DNA from: Polydactylus sextarius
Taxonomy: Eukaryota > Chordata > Actinopteri > Polynemidae
Direction: 5' to 3'
Assembly: GCA_016801845.1 (NCBI GenBank)
Contig: CM028922.1
Location: 5,759,501-5,823,500 of the forward strand
Length of the DNA: 64,000 nucleotides
Every line of letters begins with the position of its first letter. The stretch's first letter is position 1. Positions 1 through 10,400 of this stretch are shown piece after piece. Under the pieces are notes generated by a model. It saw only the letters and a program-made list of their open reading frames with translations, did not search any database and was not told the origin of the DNA. The position numbers and the translations under genes were made by a program.

Positions 1-2380
1 TACGTAGCATCGGGAAAAAAAAAACATGACGGAAACATGCATGAAGGCTTCAAGAGCTACTTTTGCTCTTTTTTTTAAAGAAAACTCGCCATTAAAATCT
101 CTTAAAACAGCAGCTACAGCTGAATCGAACGATTGCCATGTTGGCTGTAAACAAATGTATCTGAGGTTGTTTAACCAGCGTAAAAGCTCGTTTTTCACCG
201 GTTCCTGAGTTTTCGAGATGGGGAAGAGCAGAGAATAGGCAGGTTGGCCAGACTGACTTGAACATGAAATTCAATGTAGAGTCACAGACAGTATGGACGG
301 ACTCAGGCTAACAAACAAAGAGCCTCAAAAAATTCTCATTGTCTTACGTTATATTAAGTTGAACATCTTTGGGTTGTAGGATGTTTGAACAGAGCAGGTT
401 TTTCTGCTCTATTATAAAAAAATCAATCAATCAGCAATGAACAATTATTATTTGCAGACGTGTTTTTTAGATAAAACTTTAACTATTTGCTCCTGAAATG
501 TTAGTAATAATCCTCATTCCACTGGAAAACTGTTGGACTCCACTAACACACACGGCAGGTTAAACTTCAAACAGGAATTCTTAATTTTACTCTTTTCTCT
601 TCTGTTTTTTTTTTTCACACTAAAAAAGTTTAACCTGTTTGGTTGTTTGACTGTAAACGCTCTTTTTTTTTTTTTTTTATGTGAGTCATATTTTAGCAGC
701 GTTTCTTCTTTCCCAAGATCTCAGCAATATCATTATCACGATAGTTGAAAAACAAAAACAAAAAAAGACCAAAGCTGTAACAAACAGGGAACTAACTGAT
801 CCTTTAACGACTGTAACAGTAGCCGCACTTGAAGGCTCAGTGTTGAAACCTGAAGGCAACAGCAGCACAAATCACATTTAAATTGTGGAAAATCATACTG
901 TGCCGAATCCTGTAATCACTGTGAACTACGCTGCACTTCAGGGGAGACTCATTATGTTTGTTTGTCTTTAACAAATTTCTAGATTTTGTTTTTCTTTTCG
1001 TTTTTCTTTTTTTTTTTTTTTGTTAATGTGTGTTCCCAATATTTTATACTGTGAGTAGAGGCAGCTGTTTAGCAAGAGATATGTGCCACTAAGATGTTTA
1101 TTTTGTAAATTGGATGATTTGGAAAGTTTTTTTTTTTTTTTAATTTAAATAGGCTAATATTGTTTAATGTAATTGGAGAGAGAGTCTAATCACACTGACT
1201 GGTAAAAACTACTGTGGTGCCTTAAAGCTATCAAACTAATTGGCTTATGCGTTAAGTAAATAATGATAAGTCTCCACCCCCCAATCATTTTGTAAGAAAT
1301 TATTTGTTAATTTTTAATGAAGTGAAAATCACCAGTAGAGCCTGACCCCCAGGACCAAACTGCAGCGACGTCGCTGATGCTTTTCTCTACTTCGTCGTAA
1401 CAAATGGAAACGTTTTGTGTCCTTGGGGTTTAAGTATCTGATGTCACCTTGTTTAATGACGCTGCGCTCACATAGACCACAACCATGTTGTTTAGCTACT
1501 TTGACAAGAACAGTATAGTTTGCTGAATCTACTTCCTTAAGCACTTTTAGAGGTGTATTTTTGTCTAGATTTATACATAGTTGTATGTGTCAAAACTGTC
1601 TCAAGTATATTAATTGTGCACTTTAATCATAGAAGAACTTCAGGTTTGCACTGAAGTGTTGATTTGTAAAAGCCAAAAAAAATAAATAAATCTTTTGCCA
1701 AAATGCAGTAGTTATTCTGGATTTATCTGCACAAATAATACAAGACTTTAAATTACAAAATACATTTGATTTCAAAAATACTGAAACCTCCCAGACACAC
1801 TCTGTGTTTTAAAAGTGTTTACAGTCACAATAAAGTGATGAGACCTTGTCTGTTTTGTACTGTTTTGTTTGATAGTTTTTCTCCAAAGCCTGGTTACGTT
1901 GTGTTTAATTCAGCCCTTATCGTGAATTTTAAAGTAGATTACGTGATTGTGTCAACTCGTTCTCTCGGTTCTGTGTATTTATTGAATATACACACCTCGT
2001 GACATTTTCAGAACTGAGACATCAGGATCTCTTTGACCGGAACGATTAATTGATGAATTGTCTCACTGAGCCACATTGTGATCCATCATTCATAAGCCAT
2101 GAGTGTGTGGTGAAATCACCATTTCCAGACTCAAAAGGAAATGAACATTGTTTTCAGAGCAGTTGCAAGGACTCCCTTTTTTATAATCAAACACACACAC
2201 ACACACGAACAGCAACATCCCAAATAAAGGCCCATGTGATGGAGGAGCCAACAATGGGCAGCATTGACAGCCTGAATAAGGATACGTCTGTTTGGGTGAT
2301 GTGCCACCCAGCTGCTCTCTCAGGTAGGGAGGGACAATGGTACCAGAGCCGCCTGTCTATGCGAAGCATGTGATGTGACT
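1..2380. other. No recognised gene; possible 3' flank of an upstream + strand gene
   Basis: I see no convincing coding exon here. The stretch has many T and A runs and no long open frame. Canonical AATAAA signals on the + strand at 1681-1690 and 1829-1834 would fit the end of a long 3' UTR of a gene lying before the window, but nothing else supports that. A short CA repeat lies at about 2190-2207, upstream of the next gene's TATA box. Confidence 0.3.
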
Positions 2381-2385
2381 GAAGA

Positions 2386-2390
2386 TATAA
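2386..2390 (+). promoter_or_regulatory. TATA box of the acidic secreted-protein gene
   Basis: The sequence gatataagag places a TATAA core about 100 bases before the ATG at 2487. A start site 25-30 bases downstream (about 2412-2418) would give a 5' UTR of about 70 nt with no upstream ATG. A focused TATA promoter suits a tissue-specific secreted protein. The start site itself is inferred. Confidence 0.55.
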
Positions 2391-2486
2391 GAGACCGTGG
2401 AGAGACAACAACACAAGACAAGACAACAGAATTTTTTTGAAGTGACACCAAAAAATCTCACGCAGCCAACAGACCAGCAAGCCAAG

Positions 2487-5400
2487 ATGAGATTTATAGT
2501 GCCAGTGTTCGTTTTCCTCGCCGTGGCAGCGTTTCACTCTGGTAAGAAGAAGAATTTGACATTTTTCAGGGAAATTACAAGACTTATGTGTTTGCTTGAT
2601 AACGTGCACGACTAATAAATGCCTATTTACAGAGAAACCATTAGATTTCACTAATGCATATACCTGAAGACTGACTGATGCTCTTCTGATGACTTTCAGC
2701 TCTGTCAGCGTCTCTGGAGTCTGCAGAGAAAGAGGAGAAGGTTGTTCCGTACGGTGAGAATCAAGAATAATAATAATAATTATTGTATAATATAATAAAT
2801 TGATGAAATTCAAATCAAATGTTTGTTTTTTTTCATGCAGATGGGCTAGCTGAACTGCGGAAAATAGGTACGGTTCATTGTTTTATGGGTTTTATTATGT
2901 TACATTTAGATATTTTATATTCAAGTCTTGATTGTTAATTCACAATTATTCGATCAAGTATTGTTTTTGCTTGTATTTGTGACTATTTAACAAAATAATT
3001 TTTGACTTTTGAATGTTTAACTTGTTATTATGTTATTTTATTCAGGTCTCTTCACCTTCATTATCACACAAATTATCACACTAACTTTAACCCTTTGACT
3101 TCACAGATCAGATGGAGTTCGAGGCCGCTCAAAAGAACGAGGCTACTCAGATGAACGGTAAGTTCAAAAATTCACGAGTATTTGTTAAATTGTTAAACTT
3201 GAACTATTTGAAATTGTTTTCTACTTCAACCGTTGTCTTGTCTTTTCTCATCTAGTCACAGAGGAACAGAGCATGGACACTCACTACCTCGGTGAGAGAT
3301 CGTCTGGTGTTTGTTCACTAACAAACTAATAAAGGCTGATTTGCGTTCAGTTTGTAATTGTGCTGTTTAATGATTCACTTACAGAGGCTTCTCAGGATGA
3401 ATCTGGTAAGTTAATCTCATGACGAATGAGTGAACACATAACGATTGTTGTACGTTAAAGGTCAGAATCACATGTTTAAATACGTCCAACAGAGGAGGAT
3501 CACAGTGAAACTGAGGAGGACAACACAGGTGTGTGACACCGTCTGACAGATTTACAACTGATCTTTTCATTACTTTGACATTCAGACATTACATAACTGT
3601 GAAATCCTGCATCCTACAGAGGGAGGCATCAACTCTGACACCGCAGCTGCTCATGTAGGTAAGAAAGGTTTTAACAGTTTACACGTCAGCCTGTGGATGG
3701 CAGCAACAGTCTGAGACAAACGGGACAGAAAAGTTCAACGCTTTGTAAAATATCACAGTTTATTGACTGATTTCTCTTCTCCGCTCAACCACAGAGTCAG
3801 AGTCCGAGTCCGAGTCCACTGAGGAAGCAGATGGTGAGAGAGTGACATGAATTTAATTCAGCACATTTCATTTCAGTTTCTGTCATTTTAATAATGATCA
3901 ATTCTATCTTTATTCATTTTAACAGGGAGACAGAAGCGAGGTGAGTGTCTTAAATCTACACTATAGGTTATAAATAAGATAAAAACATAATAATTCTGAG
4001 TTTGTGACACTATGGTGACAAATCACCACTTCACCATAGTGAACATATAGGTAGTTGTGATGTTTTTTTCTCTCACATATTCAGGAACATAAATTCATCT
4101 TTAAACTTTTTTTGTTTGTTTGAGGAGCATTTGCATTTCCATTTCTTTCCAGAGCATCATGAAACTGTTACAGAGACTGTGAAGAGTTTGGGTAAGTTAA
4201 AAAAAAAAAAAAAAAACTCAGTATACTTATGAAATCTCACACTGTGACCTCATGCTGCTTATAAAACTTCTCCCCCCATTTCTCCTCAGCAGATGAAATG
4301 CGTCAGGATTCAGTCAAGGAACAAGGTGAAAACCCGTCAGTGTTTCATAAATACCAGACATATCAGTGTCACGATGAGTAGTTACAATAGTAACACCCAC
4401 ATATAAAGCTGAATTAATTCTTATCTGCTCACTAAGTATCATCATGTGATTGCATTTTTTTGGCTAACTAAAAAGAACCTGCTTAGACAAGATGTTTGAT
4501 ATGTGAACTGTTGTGAGCAACCAAGGGAACGTTAAATTGTAGGTTATGCAATGAGTAGATGGAGGAGGAAAAAAAAAAAAAAGCCAGTCAGAGCCAGTCT
4601 CAGCTAGATTTAAATAGTGTCAAAACCTTTACGGGGCTGGTTTCTAAATCAAGTAAATAGTAAAACACTTTTAAGAGCAATCATGCATTTACAGCGTGCC
4701 ACCTTGTAAAAAAAAAAAAAGAAAGACAAAAACAAAAACAAAATAATTCTAGAAGCAAATGTTTTTAAAGTTTAGTTTGATCCATGTGAATGAAAAAAGA
4801 AAGTTACTCTGAACATATCTGATTAAAAACAGGATCATTTTACCGATCAAACTGAAAACTAATACGCTTGGATTGTTTATTTGAACACAGAGCTCGTTTT
4901 ATGTGAGTAAATCTAGGACAAGAATCCAGGGCACTTGGAGACATCTGTCCCCCTGGTGCTTTATTGTGCGTGATTTATAATGTATCATCGGCTTCTGGTT
5001 ATTTTAGGATCAAGGATGCGATGTCCCTGTCCTGAAAGATGCTGAAAGGATTTTTTTTTTTTAATTGATCATTGGATTCATTTAATCCAAGGTTGTGAAC
5101 GCGGTCGTAAAGGTCATCTTTATTATTATCATATGTAAGAAAAGAAATTTTGCTGAGAAGATAAAACAAGATCTTTGCACACCAGGGGAGAAACAGGAGA
5201 AATTCGACCTGTGGTAGTAAATCATGATCCTTTAGGGAGAGGGAGGGGTTAGAGTAGAGTAGAGCCTCTTTGTGCTTTACAGCAGTAAAATCACACACTG
5301 GTGCAGTCATCATTCATCAGTACAAGACCAGGGAGGAGTGAGTCATACTAGAAAAACCTGGGAGAAATGTGATTCATATACTCGCTTCGAGAATCGTGGA

Positions 5401-5489
5401 AAACTACTGAATTGTAGTGCGTTTGAAATGTAAAGCTGGCGTAAAGGAATCCTCTCTGTCTGTTACTGCGTCACAGATGAACCGGAGTG

Positions 5490-5490
<1 letters not shown>
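2487..5490 (+). CDS. Acidic secreted protein of unknown identity, 13 micro-exons
   Basis: Exons by GT-AG signals: 2487-2541, 2700-2753, 2841-2867, 3107-3157, 3256-3291, 3385-3405, 3493-3528, 3620-3658, 3795-3833, 3926-3940, 4153-4191, 4290-4325, 5477-5490. They sum to 462 nt (153 aa plus TGA). Every intron is phase 1 and every internal exon is a multiple of three, so any one can be skipped in frame. Residues 1-18 (MRFIVPVFVFLAVAAFHS) form a signal peptide. The mature chain is rich in Glu, Asp, Ser and Thr, with a SESESES run at about 108-114 offering S-x-x-E kinase sites. RQKR at 121-124 is a furin-type site, and a 29-residue tail would be released after it. The architecture recalls biomineral matrix proteins such as starmaker. 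SCPP genes, however, have phase-0 introns, so SCPP membership is unlikely. Identity is unknown. The TGA at 5488-5490 is followed by an open frame (see findings). Confidence 0.75.
3926..3940 (+). other. 15-nt microexon encoding the furin-type site GRQKR
   Basis: A pyrimidine-rich acceptor ending aacag and a strong gag|gtgagt donor flank 15 bases. With the split glycine codons they encode Gly-Arg-Gln-Lys-Arg and nothing else. The exon is symmetric (phase 1-1), so inclusion or skipping would add or remove the cleavage site without disturbing the frame. Confidence 0.7.

Positions 5491-5493
<3 letters not shown>

Positions 5494-5526
<33 letters not shown>
5494..5526 (+). repeat. (CAG)11 tract just after the TGA of the acidic gene
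   Basis: Eleven uninterrupted CAG triplets follow the TGA by one GAG codon, in the same frame. The frame stays open for 22 further codons to a TAA at 5590-5592. It is either 3' UTR repeat or, if the TGA is read through or absent in other alleles, a polyGln segment. Confidence 0.9.
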
Positions 5527-5528
<2 letters not shown>

Positions 5529-5587
5529 TGTGCAGATCCCAGCGCCCGCTCATCACCAGGTGCCTGAGCTAAACTTAACTCACTGTC

Positions 5588-5593
5588 AATAAA
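5588..5593 (+). promoter_or_regulatory. Poly(A) signal of the acidic gene
   Basis: AATAAA lies 98 bases after the TGA in the last exon. It also contains the TAA that ends the post-TGA frame. Cleavage would be expected near 5605-5620, giving a very short 3' UTR. Confidence 0.6.
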
Positions 5594-5783
5594 AAAGGGA
5601 ACGATCCCACTTATCTGTATAACCCCACGTGTCTTTGATTGTTTACTAACAGTGTCTTATATTACCATAAAGAACCAGTATTTTTTTTTTTGTCATGACT
5701 TGGAAGCTTTCCTCCATTTGAAACAAACAAACAAAAAAAAAAAAAACTCTCAAATAAAAGTTAAACACCAGTATTTTCCCATT

Positions 5784-5794
5784 TTTATTTTATT
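5784..5794 (-). promoter_or_regulatory. slc20a1: Probable poly(A) signals of slc20a1
   Basis: Read on the minus strand, two overlapping AATAAA hexamers lie about 1.6 kb beyond the slc20a1 stop at 7409. They are the best candidates for the 3' end of that mRNA. The 3' UTR (about 5765-7408) holds several long homopolymer runs and no other gene I can see. Confidence 0.45.
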
Positions 5795-7408
5795 TTTCAG
5801 GGTTTTTTTTTTTAATCCACAAACGCGGACCAAAGTATGTTGATGTGCATTTAAAAAAAAACAAAACAAAACAAAACAAAAACAACTTTCTTTGGTTCCT
5901 AAGGGAAAATAAAACAATTAAGGCAACTACAGCATCTATAGGTCTGAAATGCATTTAGTACTGCAGCCAAATGACCACACATCAGTGGCATGCAACATGT
6001 CTGCCCTCGTCCAAACCAGATCCAGATCAGCTCAAAACCAAAAACCACCCGGTTAAGAGAACTTCCAGTTTTTTGTTGTTGTTGTTTTTTTTTTTTTTTT
6101 TAGGTTTCTATTCCTTGTCATTTAAAACCTTTAATTTCACCATTTCACACTGCGGGATGAAGAGAATAGCAGGTGCAAAACAATTCCACAGAAAACCAAA
6201 CTGGGAAGGTGAAGTAGAAAAAAAAAAAACAAGGCTGAAGCAGGCCTAAAGCATTAAACCATCAAGGATGATGCAATCAAGTTTTAACAGGAGACTTAAG
6301 GTTTTGTCTGAGAGCACGTTTTTTTTTTTTTTTTTTTTGCATTAGTCAACATTCTGCTGTTACATTTCTCTTCAAATTCAAGTAACAAAAGATATTTCAG
6401 GCAGTTATTTTTGCACTGATCCAGAATGTAGAGTCTCAGGAGATACTGATTCAAAGAACTGGATAGTAGATAATCCATTCACTGGGATGTCATTTCCTAC
6501 CATAGGTTTGCTGACTTATTTTTTTCTATACGATACAGCATTTCTCATATCATTCTGCATGTGGTTCGTCCAGTGTTTACAATTAAGAGTTTCTACCATG
6601 TTAAATTATTCAGTTAGTTGTGTCGTGATGATAAAACTAGTGCTGTGAACTTGACTGAATAATTTTTTTTTTTTTTTAAGCACGGTAGCAAACAAGTTAA
6701 CCAGCCTTTGTGAAATTTATAGTTAGTCAAAAGTCAATTGTTCTTACAGAGGAAAAGCAATGGTCCAATTAGTGGATACAAGAAAGCCAGATCAGATACA
6801 AAATGTGAATTCATCAATTTGGCAAAAAACACACAAATACACAAAAATAACCTCGTTTTTTTTGTCGTTTTTTTTTTTTTTACCTAAAAATACTGCTTTT
6901 GCATCTACATTACTTTCAGCATGTGTTACGTCTGGAGTTACAGCTGCAGAAGGCTAATACTGCATTTTAATTGTTCATTTCTTTCCTAATATGTAAAACG
7001 AAATTAAAACAGAGCATGGTTGTATATACACATAATTGCAAAGTAAAAAAAATGGAAGTATGAGTATTAGAACAACAAAAAACAGTTGATACTTTTAGAT
7101 TAACTGTACAGAATGATGAGATATGAAAAAAAATCTAGTCAGAACAAAGAAATGCAAGCTTCCCCCTGGAAGTAATGTGGCCTGGATGGAATGAACTGCA
7201 AATTCTAGGTTGAAAATGACGCAGCCAAGAACCACAGGCCCATATCACAAGTCCTTGCAACATTTCTACTTTTTTTTTTTTTCCTTTTTTTTTCATCCAT
7301 AGTTGTTGGCTTGAGGTAAGCGATATTTTGGCCTTTCAATTCCTCTCCTCGTGCGGATCGGAGCGGTTTCTTTCTCCTCCCCCCCCGGTTGGGGTTTCAG
7401 CTGAACGC

Positions 7409-10400
7409 TCACAGGATGCCGTAGATGAAGATGGCCATGATACCAGCGCTGATCAGACCAGAGATGGGAACAGTCACGAACCACGCCATGAAGATGTTTC
7501 TGAACAGACGCCAGTCTACTGCCTTCCTTGAACGCAGCCACCCTACAGCAACCACAGAGCCCACCTGGAAACGCAGCAGTTGTCAGATGAATTTCATCAT
7601 CGTCTGTAAATTTATGCCTTCAAATGACCGGCCTATATACCTAAAATATAATAAGGCCAAAGTTGCTTCAGATTTGGACCGTCTACCAGACTCAGACTGT
7701 TTACTCTAGCCTCCCTGACACAAATAGTCTCTTCCCGTGTCTCAGTCTACCTCCCAGACCACAGTGTTTGACCAGCTTACCTTGCAGTGGGTAGTGGAGA
7801 CAGGCAGGCCAATGTTAGAGGCTACCACGACAGTCACAGCTGAGGCCAGTTCAATGCTGAAACCACTGTAGGCGAATAAAAACAACACTTAGTCTCAGAG
7901 CACGCCTGCTAAAGTCAAAGACTGGTAATGTCTGTGGAGGATGTGGTTTTTCATGACTAAGGAGAAACAGGATCAGCACTGTCTGTGGCTTTTGTACCTT
8001 GAGGGAGTGATGGGGGTGAGGTCCCTGCCCATAGTCTGGATCACTCGACGACCCCACACCCAGAGTCCAGCACAGATGCCCACGCCACCGTACAGCAGGA
8101 GCCAAATGGGTGTAGGTTCATTTGACGTCACACTGCTGCTCTGGTAAACCAGCCACAGAGCTACCAACGGTCCGATGGCATTACTGCAGAGGAAAGTATG
8201 AGGTCATTTCAACAGTGGCCAAAGACTCTGACTTGAGTTGAACTTTAAAAAGTAAAAATGTCACCAGTGACCATACCAGAAAAACAAACTCATTTTGTCT
8301 GTCAATCTAAACAATGATAATGAAAGGAATTAAAAAAAATAAATAAATAAAGTTTGCGTACCTAACATCGTTTCCTCCATGAGCGAAGGATCCAAAGCAG
8401 GCGGTGAGAATCTGCAGGAACTGGAAGAGGGTTGAGACTTCGGGCTTGTCTGACTCGAGCCCACTGTCATCCAAAGAGCTCTGGCTGCTACCTGCGTCTT
8501 CCTTTCCCATTTCTAGTGTCACCTCGTTTTCTCCCAGCCCCTCAGGCGTTGTGTGCTCTGCCACAGCATTACAGTAGCTAGTGTAACTGTCCATGCGCAC
8601 GCGCTTCCTTTCCTGACTGCCCGTCCCCGGGCCCTTGTCACCATCCTCGCTGGCACGGAAGTCTCCCTCTTTATGCTTGAAGTCTCCATGCATGCCGATG
8701 ATGGCCATGGTGTAAGAGGTATAGCTGTTGTTGCGTCTGATAGGTCGGTCACCGCCCTCGCCCATGCAGTCGCCAACCTTTGCCAGGTGGAGCTTATGCA
8801 GCAGGTCCTTGTAGAGGCCGGAGTCCTTGTGGACTGTGTGGTACTGGCTGTAACCGTTACTTGGAATCTGTGCAGTCCTGTTGTTGAACTGAACCTGATT
8901 GTTGAACTGGACCTGATTGTGAGCATTTGCGGAGCCATTGCTGTGCTGAGCTTGCTGGTTGTTGATCTGGACCTGACAGTTTGACTGAACCTGTTTAGGG
9001 GCTACAGAAAATGGTAAAAATTGTTAAGTTGGTCAGCCATTTCATAAAATGAGTTAAGTTACAGCCTATGAAATGACATCATTAAGTAAAATCATCAGTA
9101 AAAACACTTATTCTTATTCTTAGCACACCTACCCCCATTTGGAGTGCTGTAGTCAGTGTCATCAGAATCTCCAATGTCAAATGCCACCTTGCGTTCCTTG
9201 TTATTGTCGACATCGTCAGAATCTCCAATGTCAAAAGCCACCCTGCGCTCCTCAGGGGGAGCCTGTGGTTGAGCAGAGAGGCTTTGACTGACAGCTGGGG
9301 TGGTAGGTGTAGATGTTTCCTTTGCAGTCTGCTTCAGGATTGGACAGTGGGCCTCTCTCAGCTCCTTCTTCTCCATTAGAGGGCTCTCAGAGGGGCTGGA
9401 TGACTTGATATCTCCTGGTGGTGGTAGGAGGAGGAGGAGGAGGAGTGAGGTATTGCTTGGGTGACGTCCAAACATATACACATTACAGCAGAGTAATACT
9501 AGTACAGCACATGTGTTTCTTTTCAACCCAAGCTGTGTGGAGTAGTAAGAATTGCATAACCAAAGAGTAAAAAAAACCTTTTGTCCTTAAAATGCTGATA
9601 CCTTGTTCAAAAGTAAGCACCTGTGTTCACAGGATCAGATAAATGGATTATGACCCTACAAGGAACATATTTATACTCCCACTAGCAGCTTATGAAAGAT
9701 GATAAGAGTCCACACACTGTGTGGCTCACATGACATTTGTTTGTGGTTATAAAGCGAATTGGATACTCAGTGCTAATATTTTCGATGTGATAATCATAGG
9801 AGCACAGCGACCCAGGAGGTCACATTGCATCAACCAAACCGGTCCAGACCAGAGCTGAAGCAATTGTCACCCTTCTTCCCGTAATGACACTGTAAACGCC
9901 ATGTCAACTCTTAAGTCAACCTAGGTTTATTTTAGCCAGGAAGGTAAAGACCAATTAGTGGCTCACTATGACCCGATTAGGCTGCTTGTCTGCTGGATAG
10001 AGGCTGAACTAGACAGATAAACCTGCTGTTTCTGTGTCATTTGTAATGTTGGTTCCATCTACTCTGCATTTAAACAGTTTGTGAGAGGCCACTGAATGTA
10101 AAAGTAATGAAAGAACAAAACAGGTTGTGTCCTGCCTTTCAACACCACAACCACACTATTGGTGTGTAAATGTAAATGACTCTTTACTTTTTTAACTTTA
10201 ATCCGAGATCATAAGAAAACTGATCACAATATTTAAGAACAATTTTCATTAGAGCAACTCTGTTATTTCAAAATATCACTGTGGTCCATTTGCTGGATTA
10301 ATACTGGCCCTCGATGTGAATGGGTTTAGGTTACGTTTGCAGTGCTAAATCCTTCACTTGTCTAGTGGCTTAACAGAGGAAACCCATCATTTCTTTGGTC

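Noticed and set aside
4999..5313. 104-codon minus-strand frame in the last intron of the acidic gene
   Set aside because: I considered a transposon remnant, but no transposase or reverse transcriptase motif is visible.
2487..5490. Acidic gene as a member of the SCPP family
   Set aside because: SCPP genes use phase-0 introns and usually a separate non-coding first exon. Here every intron is phase 1 and the signal peptide is in the first exon with the 5' UTR.
5488..5490. TGA as a selenocysteine codon
   Set aside because: The predicted 3' UTR is only about 20-120 nt, leaving little room for a SECIS element, and the context is polyGln rather than a redox motif.
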